A DNA stretch of 64,000 bases, taken from positions 62,001 through 126,000 of the forward strand of contig JAMWFC010000044.1 of the NCBI GenBank assembly GCA_027475525.1, given 5' to 3'. Numbering within the stretch: the stretch's first letter is position 1; the number at the start of each line of letters is the position of its first letter. Both the position numbers and the translations under genes were made by a program. This DNA comes from Macrolepiota albuminosa. Lineage: Eukaryota; Basidiomycota; Agaricomycetes; Agaricales; Agaricaceae. The notes below the pieces were generated by a model. That model made no database searches and was not told the origin of the DNA. It saw only the letters and a program-made list of their open reading frames with translations. Shown piece by piece: positions 33,914 to 45,778 of the stretch.

Positions 33914-36900
33914 ATGGCTGTATCTGGGATTGGAAATCCAGTGTTGTCGCATATGACTGACACAACAGTAGACATTCAAACTCTCCAGGAGTCAACGTTT
34001 CACGAAGATTCCCTGTCTCCCAATGACTTTGACATAGAAACCACGCTCGCAGTACCATCGATCTCAGCCGAAGTTTTACCAAACTTGTCGAACTCACAAA
34101 GTAATAGCTCAAATAAGAACACCAAAGCGGCGCTCCGCATAGGCACTCTTAATATCAGGGGCTTCCAAAACTCAGGTTCACCTGTGACAGGAACGAAATG
34201 GAATCATGTAAACCAACTAATAAGAGACAACAAAATAAGTATCCTAGTGATCCAAGAAGCCCACCTTAACGCAGAAAGGAAGGATGATCTTGAAATGCTT
34301 TTTGGCAAGAGAATGAAGATCCTTTTCTCTTCTGACCCAGATAACCCTACCAGAAAAGGAGGCGTTGCAACTGTGCTGAATAGGAACCTAATCAACACCC
34401 AAGAGTCAAACATGACTGAAATTATCCCAGGACGGGCAATTCTCACCACAGTCAGGTGGCATAAGGAGGAAATAATAAACATACTGAATGTATATGCTCC
34501 GAATGTAAGAGAATCTGATGGCTCCAAAAATGCAGAGTTCTGGAACGACATCAATGAATATTTCGCCCAAAATCCCCAAACCAAAGTAGACATACTTTTG
34601 GGTGACTTCAACATGGTAGAAGATGCACAGGATAGGGCCCCAATGAGAACCAATCCTGATGACACAACGGAAGCCCTAGACAATCTAAAACAGAACCTAA
34701 GTGTGAGGGACTCCTGGAGGGACACCTTTACAACAACAAGAACATTCACGTTCATTCAGGACACAACATCCTCCATGTCCAGAATTGACAGGATATATAT
34801 GGCTGATCACGTAGCGGCCTCTGCAAGAGATTGGAACATCTCCCCATCCACAATATCCGGTACAGATCATCTCCTCACCACAGTCCAAATCGCGCATACC
34901 AACTCCCCAACAATTGGAAGAGGCAGATGGACCCTAAAACCACATATCATTAAAGATGAGAAATTTAGGAAATTTGTAATGAGAACTGAGGCGATGGCCG
35001 TAAACCGAATAAAGTCACTAAATGGAAATAGATGTCCCAAAAACAACCCCCAGTTAATATACATGAAATGGAAAGAGGATATTCTCACCATGGCAAAAGA
35101 GCGTGACAGGAAGATGGTCCCCAAATACCAAAAGGAAAAGGCTTCCCTCGACCAGGAAAGAAACCATATTCTATCAAATGAGGATTTAGACGATATCAAC
35201 AAGAGAGATGCTCTAAAAGAAGTAACTAAGAAACTTACCAATCTAGAACACAAATACCACATGTCTAGAAGGGAGGCGATAGCAGTAAAGAACAGAATCA
35301 ATGGGGAGACCATGTGCAAATACTGGACAAGTAACAACAAACAGGCACGTCCAAGAGACCTAATATTCACGCTGAAGAAACACAACCCAGGCCCCAACGA
35401 ATCGATATACGAGACAGATTCAATGAAAATGGCTGAACTCAGAAAATTGTACCACGATCATCTACAAATCCAATGCCGTAATGTGACAAACGAAATCAGA
35501 GAGGAAAAAATCACAAAAGTCCTAAGCAAAGTTATAACTCACACTACAGCAGCACAGAGTAATGACTTAGCCAAAACAATAGAAATCAAAGAACTTTTGT
35601 ATGCCCTCAAGAAGTCTAACAACAGCTCTGCACCAGGCCCTGACGGAATACCGTACAAGTTCTGGAAATCCACGAGTGGTCAGTTCAGCAATGACACCAA
35701 ACATAACCAGGAAGAAGGCTCCCAGAGAGTGACATGTGATCTAATTGAACTCCTAAGACTGATGTGTGAAGATATACAATGGTATGGCATAATAGATAAA
35801 TCCTCCTTCTCAGACGGTTGGATGTGTCCTCTTTACAAGAAGAATGAGAAAACAGACATAGCAAATTACAGACCGATCACATGCCTAAACACCGACTATA
35901 AATTGTTTACCAAAGCCCTCACAAACCGTCTATCAAAAATATTAACTGACCTCATCCATCCAAGCCAAGCAGGTTTTATCCCAGGCAGGAGCATTGCAGA
36001 ACAAACGAAACTCATATGCATGATGATCCACTATGTGGAAGCAAATGAAATTAATGGGTTAATAGTAGCCCTAGACCAAGAAAAGGCGTACGATAAAATT
36101 GACCATGAGTATTTATAGAGAACGCTAGAAAAATTTGGAATACCGAATAAATTTATGAATACAGTAAAATCACTATATAAAACAGCCCAAACACGTATAA
36201 AGATTAATGGGGTCCTTAGCTCTCCATGGAATATTACCAGAGGTGTCCGACAAGGTGATCCCTTATCATGTCTACTTTTTGATTTGGCGATAGAACCCCT
36301 TGCAGCATCCTTACGTGCCTCGAATCTCAAAGGTTACTCAATCCCAGGACACGCTGAGAAGTTGATAGCAAGCCTTTTTGCTGACGACACTACAACCTTC
36401 CTATCGGAAGATGATGACCTAGACTCTTTAAACGAAATCCTTGACAACTGGTGTATAGCAGCAAAGGCAAATTTTAATATAACAAAAACGGAAATTATCC
36501 CAATCGGTACTGCCGAGTACCGTAGGGAAGTTATAAGAGAAAGAAGGACTAAACCAGATAAGACGAGAATCTCAGATAATATTCACATAGTGGAAGAAGG
36601 ATCATCAATCAGAATATTAGGTGCATGGTTTGGAAATGTGTCCGACCTAAGTGCTCCATGGGCTAATGTCCTTGAAAAAATAGACAAAAGTCTGGAAAAC
36701 TGGGCCAAATCAAACCCTACATTGGAAGGGAGACGTTTGATCATACAGATGGTAATAGCAGGAATGACACAATACCTTACCCAGGTTCAAGGTATGCCAG
36801 CAAACATCGAAAAGTCTGTCATGAGGAGAGCAAACAAGTTCATGTGGGCAGGAGGCAGTTCCTTGATTAACGAACAAACAATGTTCAAACCTTTGTGCGA

Positions 36901-37100
36901 AGGAGGTAGAGCTCTGGTGGATATCAAAACAAGAAATAAGGCGATAGATATTATATGGCTAAAATCATATTTAAAACTTGACGATGACAGACCGCTATGG
37001 GCTTTCATAGCAGATGTCCTTATAGCCGCAAATGTCCCCAAGACTGATGAGAATGTCAACAATAGAGTGAAAGTTAATCCATTTCTACAAACATGGAGAT
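33914..37100 (+). pseudogene. LINE ORF2, 5' part: endonuclease and reverse transcriptase
   Basis: An APE-type endonuclease (LRIGTLNIRGFQ, IQEAHL, DILLGDFNMVED, SRIDRIYMAD, GTDHLLT) is followed by the reverse transcriptase: SAPGPDGIPYKFW, NYRPITCLNTDYKLFTK, HPSQAGFIPGRS, ALDQEKAYDKIDHEYL, TRGVRQGDPLSCLLF and the catalytic FADD box near 36381. One in-frame TAG (36116-36118) interrupts the RT after DHEYL; the same frame continues at once. The coding sequence stops at 37100 only because an LTR element is inserted there. Confidence 0.9.
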
Positions 37101-37970
37101 TGTCACGACCCCTCCCCCCCGGAACCTCCCCGGGACATCCCCGGAGCCCCGCCCGGGAACCTCTTCCGTCAACTCCCACAGCGCACCCCGCCCCCACAGC
37201 TGCCGATGCTGCCATCACACGCATCAAGGACCGCCATCAGCCATCAACGATCGCCATCAGCCAGCCCCCCCAGGACCCCTGCATCATGGACCCCGGGATC
37301 CACCGCCATCAACGATCGGATCACGCGGCTCGCACCCGGCCATCACGACTCTCTCCGCGCCAATTGATCGCGCGTCCCCACACGCGCGATCCCGGTACCA
37401 TCACGCATCACGCCCCATGCATCACGACTCCCTCCGCGCCAATTGATCGCGCGTCCCCACACGCGCGATCCCGGTATACAGTCCCTGGCCGCTACTCAAT
37501 GACCCCCGGAACTCATCCCAGACACCCCGGAATCCCGAGACACGAGCCGTAGTACTTATAGTGTAGTTCTCCGCTGTATTCGCTAGTCTTGATATTACAT
37601 ACTTTGCATAACTGTTACTTGGATATTGCGTGCCCTCTGTTTGACTGGTACGCCTTGTTTGGTACGCTTCGACTGGCACGCCTTAGTATTCGCGTGCTCT
37701 AAGCTTTGGTACGCACTTCGCGACTCTTAAGTTACTAACTTGGTCTCGTCTTAGAACCTCCGGTTCATGACTCGACCCCCTCTAACTCTCAGCCACCCCC
37801 AACCCAAAACTCCCGGACTCTAGTCCCCTCTCCTGGGATTACCCCCTGTCCTCGTCTTGAACCCCGGAGTCCTAGCCCCGGAGTTCCAGACACCCAAGTA
37901 TCCGTAGATCAAGTCCGCATCGTAAGGGCGTCGCTTTCCCAGAAAGCCCCCAATTCAGCGGAACCTGACA
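37101..37970 (+). repeat. 5' LTR of element A (870 bp)
   Basis: Starts TGTCACGACC and ends GGAACCTGACA. It contains a 79-bp imperfect duplication around 37341-37499 (CATCACGACT... twice) that the 3' LTR lacks. Without it the length is 791 bp, equal to the 3' LTR without its 77-bp duplication. Confidence 0.93.
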
Positions 37971-38003
37971 TAATATCAAGACTCTTTCCTTACACCGTTC
38001 TTG

Positions 38004-40883
38004 ATGGCTACGTATACTCACACCTACTACCCCACGGGGTACCAGACCGACCCTTACGGACGCCCGGTACCCGACCACTACTCCGCGCAGACCCCCCGCC
38101 CTGTCTACCCACCCCTCCCATACGAACCTCAGTACCTCCACCGCCACTGGGCCCCCGACCCATCCCTCTATGATCTGGGGCCCTCAGCCAGCTGGGCCCC
38201 TCCGCCCAACCTAGCCATGGCACGACCCGTGGAGGTCCCCTCGTACCGGAGCATTCCCGGGGGCCTGCCGGAGACCCCTCCTGTACCCAGTGGACCTCGC
38301 CCGATTCCCCCCAGCGAGGGCCCCTTTGCACCCACCCCCTACTACGGTTATCAGCGCCCCGTTCCCCAACCCCGAGAACCCCGAGGACCCCCCTACCCTG
38401 ACTACCCCCTTCGTCATTACCCGGCCGCCGCCCCACCCGCTCGAACCCCTCCCTCGCCAATGGGACGACGACGCCTCGAGGAGTATGAACGGCAACGGGA
38501 CGAGGTACTCCGCTCCCTCAGGATCTCGCCAGAGAGCTTCGCGCAACGGACAAGGACGCTGCTTGTGGAGTTTGGACACGACGACTTCGAAGGCACTCCG
38601 GAGGAATGGGCTCACTGCCTGGTCGAATTCGGGGATCGCCTCACGCAAGGAGAACTCCCGGAGCAAACCATGGTAAAGTATAGGTGCAATACGATCCTCC
38701 GGGAAGAATTACAGCAACTGCTCGACGAAGTCCACGCGTCCCCCTCCTCTTGGCCCCTCAACGACCCCGCGGACCCAGGTCGCTCGATTCACATTCGACG
38801 GGAACCCCCGGAACCGGCCCCAGCAGTCCCGGCAGCCCCCACGGTCCCCACTCAGGAGCAACGACAACGGGAAGAACGGCAGAACGCCTCAGCCATATTA
38901 CGGTCCCTCAACCCGACTGGAGGCCTTTTCGACCAACCCGCTGCCCGCATGGTAGGCTTGTCAACTCGTCGCAGGGCTAATTCCGTTCCTAGTACCTTTG
39001 AGACCTGGGGACAGCCTCAAAGACCCCTGGAACCCCTCCCACGAACAGACAACGCCCGACCCACGCTCCCGACGAACCCCGGTAGAGCCCGGGTGGACAC
39101 CCCTAGTACGGACGACACGCTATGCTACATTGACGAGCTCACGCGCGACAACAACGAACAACGTCCCACGCCCGCGCCCGCCCCGGCACCAGCACCCTAT
39201 GCTACATTGACGAGCTCACGCGCGACAACAACGAACAACGTCCCACGCCCGCGCCCGCCCCGGCACCAGCACCACCCCCCACGTCCGCCCCGGCCCTTCC
39301 GGAACGCAACTTCCGCCGCGATCCGCCACCCCACTTCGACCTACGGAACCCCCTGCGACCCCCGATGCAAGCCCGACCCTCCCGGATTGAACGTCCCCCG
39401 CGCAACCTGGCACCCGACCCAGCACCTAATCCCCCTCTGCCCGACCCGACACCGCCGAACCCTCTCCGACCGCCTCGCCACCCCCAGCTGAACCTCGAGG
39501 ACGACCCCCAGGCCCTCCACCTCCGCCACTCCCGGCGTGGAGACTCGGCCCCCCTCCTGGCAGGAACGAACCCCCTTAGGACAACGGGCCACCCGGGCGT
39601 GGACCCCCAGGTGAGCCACCCGGAGGAGGACCTCCCGGTGGGTGGGGCCCCGCCCTTGGTGCTTTTCCTCCTCAAGGAGGGGGGGGTAACCATTACTACT
39701 ATTATTACAATGCTGGCCCCCCTCCCCGTAACGCTGCCGGACCGGACGACGCTCGCGACGCCCTCGCCCGCGAAGGACGACTGGACATCCAAAAGCCCGA
39801 CGCTTTCACGGGTCAGGACCCCCGAAAATGGCGTACCTTCCTCACTCAGTGTCTCAATACATTTCAGGCAAAGCCGCTCACGTTTCAGGTTGACAGCTCC
39901 CGGGTGGCCTTTGCCGCGTCGTACCTCCAGGGGATCGCCTTCGATCACTACACGGCCCTCATCCAGTTCGACCCCAACAACCCGGCACTCGCTCGCTGGC
40001 AAGCCTTCGTCGACGAGTTTTCTGGGAAATTCGGGATATACGACACCGTGGCCGAGGCCGAGGACAATCTCTTCAACCTCCGGATGCGCTCTGAAGAACG
40101 TTTCACAACCTTCATCGTACGTTTTGAAAAGGAAGCTTACGAGACAGGTTGGAATTACAGCGCCCTCCGGTACGCCCTCCGCCGCGCCCTGCCACAACGC
40201 ATCAAGAACGTCCTCCGACTCGCCCCGAAACAACCCTCCTACGACGGATACAAGGCCCTCGTCATGCAGATCGACCAACGCTACTGGGAAGACCGCAGCG
40301 AGTATTCAAATTCCCGACCCCCCTGGAACCCTAGAGGAGGACCCCCTTGGCCCTCCGGCGAAGCTCCCAACCCCCAAGGTCGAAACCCCGGTCCCCCCGC
40401 GTTCCCTGGCGGCCGACCCCCGGTGAGTCGCGGCCCGCCCAATGCTAACCCCGGCAGCGGCGCCCGCCCCCAGGCCCAACTCAACGCCGCCGTGGCCGCC
40501 CACGACCCGGGCGACGTGCCAAGCCCCGAGGCAGCGGCGCCCGCCCCCAGGCCCAACTCAACGCCGCCATGGCCGCCCACGACCCGGGCGACGTGCCAAG
40601 CCCCGAGGAACCCCTGGAAGACCCCGAAGACTTCGACTTCGACGACGAGCGGGACGAGGAGGCCCTCCGAGCCAACCGGCTTCAAAAGAAGGGACGACCC
40701 TGGATCGAAGTCCCGACGGATGTGCAGGAACGACGGAGAAGGGAGGGTGTCTGCATACTCTGTGGTGAGAAAGATCATTTCATCTCCGAGTGCCCCAAAC
40801 GACAGGTCATGGGGCGTGCCACCTGGACCTTCGAAGGGGAGGACGCCACCTACGAGTATTCGGAAAACGACCCAGCGATTTAG
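38004..40883 (+). CDS. gag: Element A gag polyprotein
   Basis: The ATG lies only 33 bp inside the 5' LTR end (MATYTHTYYPTG). The N-terminus is Pro/Tyr-rich. A helical capsid-like region near 39890-40310 reads IAFDHYTALIQFD, then RWQAFVDEFSGKFG and FTTFIVRFEKEAYETGW. A CCHC knuckle CILCGEKDHFISEC lies near 40752-40793. The frame is broken twice, at the 77-bp duplications 39120-39273 and 40453-40608; collapsing each rejoins it. It ends at TAG 40881-40883; pol continues in the -1 frame. Confidence 0.88.
39120..39273. repeat. 77-bp tandem duplication in gag
   Basis: 39120-39196 equals 39197-39273 exactly; match length is exactly 77 bp. Shifts the gag frame. Confidence 0.97.
40453..40608. repeat. 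77-bp-period tandem duplication in gag
   Basis: Period 77, match 79 bp with one G/A difference. Collapsing it rejoins gag. Confidence 0.96.
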
Positions 40884-40890
40884 ACCCGGA

Positions 40891-41046
40891 AGACGCCCTA
40901 AATCGCGGAATTGACCCCGACGTCTTCTCCGCCCCGGTCTCACATCTTCGCTCTACGACACTCATACAGACGCCCTAAATCGCGGAATCGACCCCGACGT
41001 CTTCTCCGCCCCGGTCTCACATCTTCGCTCTACGACACTCATACAG
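40891..41046. repeat. 77-bp-period tandem duplication at gag/pol
   Basis: Period 77, match 79 bp with one T/C difference. Confidence 0.96.
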
Positions 41047-41213
41047 GACACCCTCACTGCTTATCTACCCTCTCACTCTTCGCACTCCCTCCTCCTCAAA
41101 ACCCGCCTCACCCCCTCCGGAACTCCCCTCAACACCCTCGTCGACAGTGGCGCCACCGACAACTTCATCGACGAAGCATGGTCTACCCTCGCCCCGGAAC
41201 CCGCCCAGCGACT

Positions 41214-41369
41214 CCCGGTCCCGGTACGACTCTGCCTCTTTGACGGAGACGCCTCTACGGCGGGGGACATCACCCACTTTGTGCGTATGCCCCGGTCCCG
41301 GTACGACTCTGCCTCTTTGACGGAGACGCCTCTACGGCGGGGGACATCACCCACTTTGTGCGTATGCCC
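41214..41369. repeat. 77-bp-period tandem duplication in first protease unit
   Basis: Period 77, match 79 bp. Breaks the protease frame. Confidence 0.96.
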
Positions 41370-41724
41370 GTTACCTTCACCAACGGACAGACTCACAACC
41401 TCCGGATGTTGATAACAAAACTCCACCCTTCTGCACCCCTGGTCTTAGGGCTCCCGTGGCTCCGGGACACTAACCCCCGCATCGACTGGCGACGCCTCAC
41501 CCTTCGCCTGACCCGGGACCCGACCCCCGACGACCAGCAACTCCCCTTCGACATCCCCCACTCCTCAAACCCAACCCCGAAGGACTCCCCGGACGAGCCC
41601 TCACCACCCCCCGGACTTCAGTCCCGCTCGTCCCGATCCTTCGTCATCAATGCCAGGCTGGACGGCACCCCGGGACCGATATCGGCCCTTATCGACAGCG
41701 GAGCCACCGGGGTTTTTATCAGCG

Positions 41725-41879
41725 ACGCCCTCGACCTCCCCCACGACTCCCTCAACCAGCCCCTCCGCCTGCAACGCCTCGACGGCACCCCCTCCTCCTC
41801 CACGCCCTCGACCTCCCCCACGACTCCCTCAACCAGCCCCTCCGCCTGCAACGCCTCGACGGCACCCCCTCCTCCTCCA
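41725..41879. repeat. 77-bp-period tandem duplication in second protease unit
   Basis: Period 77, match 78 bp. Breaks the frame. Confidence 0.96.
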
Positions 41880-44800
41880 GCCCCATCCAAAGGTCTCACT
41901 CGGGACGCGTGACCCTGGACAACAACTACGAGTTCACTTCCGACTTCCTGGTCACGTGACTTCACGAATCGACCCCGATGGTGCTGGGGCTACCCTGGCT
42001 GCGCGACACGAACCCCGACATCGATTGGAGGACGCTCACCATGACCTTCCCGGGGCCCGAAGACCACCCCTCGACCGCCGTGCACCTCCGGGCTCTAGGA
42101 AGCGACCCGACGCCCGACACCCCTGGGACGACTGCCGCGCCCCCCACGCATGCACCACCCCCGCCCATCCGAGACCGCAAGGCCCCCGATCGACCCCCAA
42201 ACATTCCTCGGAACAAGTACAAGGGGCCGAACTACCCCTGCCGGTCTCAGACACGCGTCACACCCGCTCCGGCCGATGATTCCGCAACACCAATCGACCC
42301 GAGCGCACTCGACATTAGGATCATTGGGGCCGCCCCCTTCGCCCGCCTCATGAGGGATGGGACTCCCACGTTTCAGCTGCACACCTCGCCTTCTCTCCTG
42401 GAAGAACACCTACAAGGGGACGCTATTCCCCCGGAACAGAAAACCGAGGAGCAAATCCTCCGAGAAGTAGTTCCCCCGGAGTATCACGAGTTCGCTGACG
42501 TATTCTCCGAAGGAGACACCAAGGAGATCCCCCCTCACCGCCCCTATGATCACACCATCGACCTCGAGGAAGGAGCCACCCCCCCTTTCGGCAAGGTCTA
42601 CAACATGTCGGAGGTCGAACTCCGGGCTCTCAAGGACTACCTCGACGAAATGCTCGGTAAGAGATTCATCCGACCCTCCGCCTCCGCCGCTGGAGCCCTG
42701 GTTCTATTCGCCAAGAAGAAGGACGGCTCGCTCCGACTCTGTGTCGACTACCGGGGACTCAATAAGATCACCAAGAAGAACCGCTACCCGCTCCCGCTCA
42801 TTGGCGATCTGGTCGATCGACTCCGCAGTGCCAAGGTTTATACAAAGATCGACCTCCGCTCCGGTTACAACAACGTCCGCATCGCCCCGGGACATGAGTG
42901 GAAAACCACGTTCTGCACGCGGTATGGTCTGTTTGAGTACCTTGTAATGCCTTTTGGAATGACTAACTCCCCCGCCACGTTCCAATACTTCATGAACGAC
43001 ATCTTCCACAACATGAGCGACGTCTTCGTGATAGTCTACCTGGACGACATACTCATCTACTCCGACTCGCCGGAGGATCACCAGAAGCACGTCCGGCAGG
43101 TCCTCGAACGCCTCTGGGAGCACAACCTCCACGCCAAGCCCGAGAAGTGTTCATTCCATACGGAAGAGGTCGAGTATCTTGGCGTTATAGTATCCCCGAA
43201 TGGCGTCCGCATGGATCCCCACAAGGTCGAGGCCATCATCAACTGGCCGCAACCCCGGAACGTCAAGGAAGTACAATCTTTCCTGGGTTTCGCTAATTTC
43301 TACCGGAGGTTCATAGATAACTACTCCGGTATCACGAAACCTCTCAACCGGCTCACGCGCAAGGACGTCGCCTGGAACTGGGACAGTAAGTGCCAGAGCG
43401 TCTTTAACCTGCTCAAGGAGGCTTTCACAGCTGCCCCCGTACTCCGGCACTACGACCCGGCCCTCCCGATCATCCTGGAATGTGACGCGTCCGACTATGC
43501 CATCGCCAGGATCCTCTCACAGATGGAGCCTGACGGTGGGGAACCCCGGCCAGTCGCTTTCTATACCCGGTCCATGATCGACGCCGAGCTCAACTACGAC
43601 ATTTACGACAAGGAACTCCTCGCCATCGTCGAAGCCTTCAAGCAATGGCGGGCCTACCTCGAGGGAGCCCGGCACCGGATCCAGGTCTATTCGGATCATA
43701 ATAACCTGCAGTACTTCACCACGACCAAGCAACTCAGTCGACGGCAGGCCCGGTGGTCCGAGATCCTCTCGGAATACGACTTCACGATTCAGTACCGCCC
43801 AGGACGACTTGGCGCCAAGCCCGATGCCCTCACCCGTCGACCGGACGTCTACCCCAAGAAGTCATTCGAGGCGGAATGCAATGCGTTCAACCATCGCGTG
43901 GTGATCCCTCCCGAACATCTGAATGCCGTACTGATCTTAAACGATGAAGGAACCCTGAACCGGATCCGCCGCGCTCCCTGAGACAAGTACTTCACCGATC
44001 ACGACCCCCAAAACTCTTCCGACGAAACCGACCGGGACCCCGCCTTCTCCTTGTCCCCCGACGGGAAACTTCTCCTCTGGGACGGCCGCATCTACGTCCC
44101 GGATCACGCCCGACTTCGCTACGACGTCCTCCGTCAACACCACGACCATAAGCTCCGGGGACACCCTGGGATACGTAAGACTCTCCAGCTGATCTCCCGG
44201 ACTTACTTTTGGCCAGGGCTGAAGAAGGACGTGACCCGCTACATTCGATCATGTGAACCCTGCCTCCGGGCCAAGGTCCCCCGACACCGGCCATACGGAC
44301 TCCTGAAACCCCTGCCAGTCGGACGACGCCCCTGGTCCTCCATATCCCTGGACCACATCGTCGAACTCCCGGAGTCTGAAGGGTTCGATGCCATTCTCGT
44401 CGTTGTGTGCAGGCTAACCAAACAGGGCATCTTCCTACCCTGCCACACCACGGACACCGCCCCGGACTTCGCCCGACTGTTCCTCGAACACGTCTTCGCC
44501 AAACATGGACTCCCAGACAACATCGTCTCCGACCGTGGCCCCCTCTTCGTGTCCAAGTTTTGGACTTCCCTGTGTAAGGCACTTGAAGTAAAGACTAACC
44601 TCTCTACCGCCTACCACCCCGAAACCGACGGCCAAACCAAAAGGGTCAACCAGTCCCTCGAGCAGTACCTCCGGCTGTACGTCAACTACTTGCAGGACGA
44701 CTGGCACGCTGAGCTCCCCCTGGCCGAGTTCACCTACAACAACACGCCACACTCTGCCACCGGGGTATCACCCTTCTTTGCCAACAAGGGATACCACCCT

Positions 44801-45337
44801 CGACTGACGCTCTCGCTCCGGGACATCCCGTCGCACGCCGCCCACGAGGTCGCCCGGGATCTCCAATCCCTTCACGAGTTTCTCCGGGAAGAGATCGACA
44901 CCGCGAACCGGGCCTACGTGAAACACGCCGACCGGAAACGGGAAGACACCCCCGACTGGGCCCCCGGGACAAAGGTATGGTTAGATCAACGACACCTCCG
45001 CACCCGCCGGCCCTCCCCAAAACTCGATCACAAGCGTCTCGGCCCGTTCAAAATATTGAAGAAGGTCTCATCCCACGCCTACAAGATCGAGCTCCCCCCG
45101 GGACTAAAAGGTCTGCACCTGGTATTCCACGTCCACCTCCTGGAACGACACCCCCCGGATCCTTTCCCCGAACGGCGCCCCGAGCCCCCTCCCCCGGTCG
45201 AGGTCGAGGACGAGTACCACTACGAAGTTGAAGACATCCTCGACTCCCGGAACATTCGTGGACGACCCCACTTCCTGGTACGGTGGAAGGGATATGGCCC
45301 GGAAGACGACACCTGGGAACCACGCAAAAACCTCGAA

Positions 45338-45492
45338 GGCGCCCTCGACAAACTCCGGGACTTTCAACAACGGCACCCGGGAAACGACCTCCCCGGGCGC
45401 AGGACTCACAGACGGGCGCCCTCGACAAACTCCGGGACTTTCAACAACGGCACCCGGGAAACGACCTCCCCGGGCGCAGGACTCACAGACGG
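45338..45492. repeat. 77-bp-period tandem duplication at pol 3' end
   Basis: Period 77, match 78 bp, just after the chromodomain. Confidence 0.96.
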
Positions 45493-45778
45493 CAGTAGTG
45501 GGCGTAACTCCCGCCTCTGGGCTCAGTAGGGATTCAACTTCCATGTATATTTTCCGCTTTCCCTTTCTAGATCTTACTCTCTTTTAGTACCTTTTCGTAG
45601 TAGCATCCGGAGTCTGGGCAAGGTGTTCTCCCGGTTTCATTTGCCCCCCCTTACTCACATTTCCTATTGACCCCGGGAGACCAAGTATATGCATTTTTCT
45701 ACAGTTACAATATTTTACGGTATCAGGCCAGAACAAGAGACGACAGGCGAACAACGACAAGAAAAAAGAAAAAGGAAA

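Larger units (their letters stand above)
40884..45498 (+). pseudogene. pol: Element A pol: two protease-like units, RT, RNase H, integrase, chromodomain
   Basis: The first retropepsin-like unit has LVDSGATDNFID (near 41137) and LVLGLPWLRDTNP (near 41440). A second repeats the plan with LIDSGATGVFIS (near 41690) and MVLGLPWLRDTNP (near 41977). RT motifs are LVLFAKKKDGSLRLCVDYR, LPLIGDLVDRL, IDLRSGYNN, TPFG-like MPFGMTNSPATFQ and YLDDIL. RNase H has LECDASDYAI. Integrase has the zinc finger [10 protein letters not shown]...CEPCLRAK, then [15 protein letters not shown] and the Glu after [13 protein letters not shown]. The chromodomain ends [14 protein letters not shown]...[12 protein letters not shown] codons at 41956-41958 and 43979-43981 interrupt it, both likely from CGA. 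Three 77-bp duplications lie before the RT and one in the tail. Confidence 0.92.
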
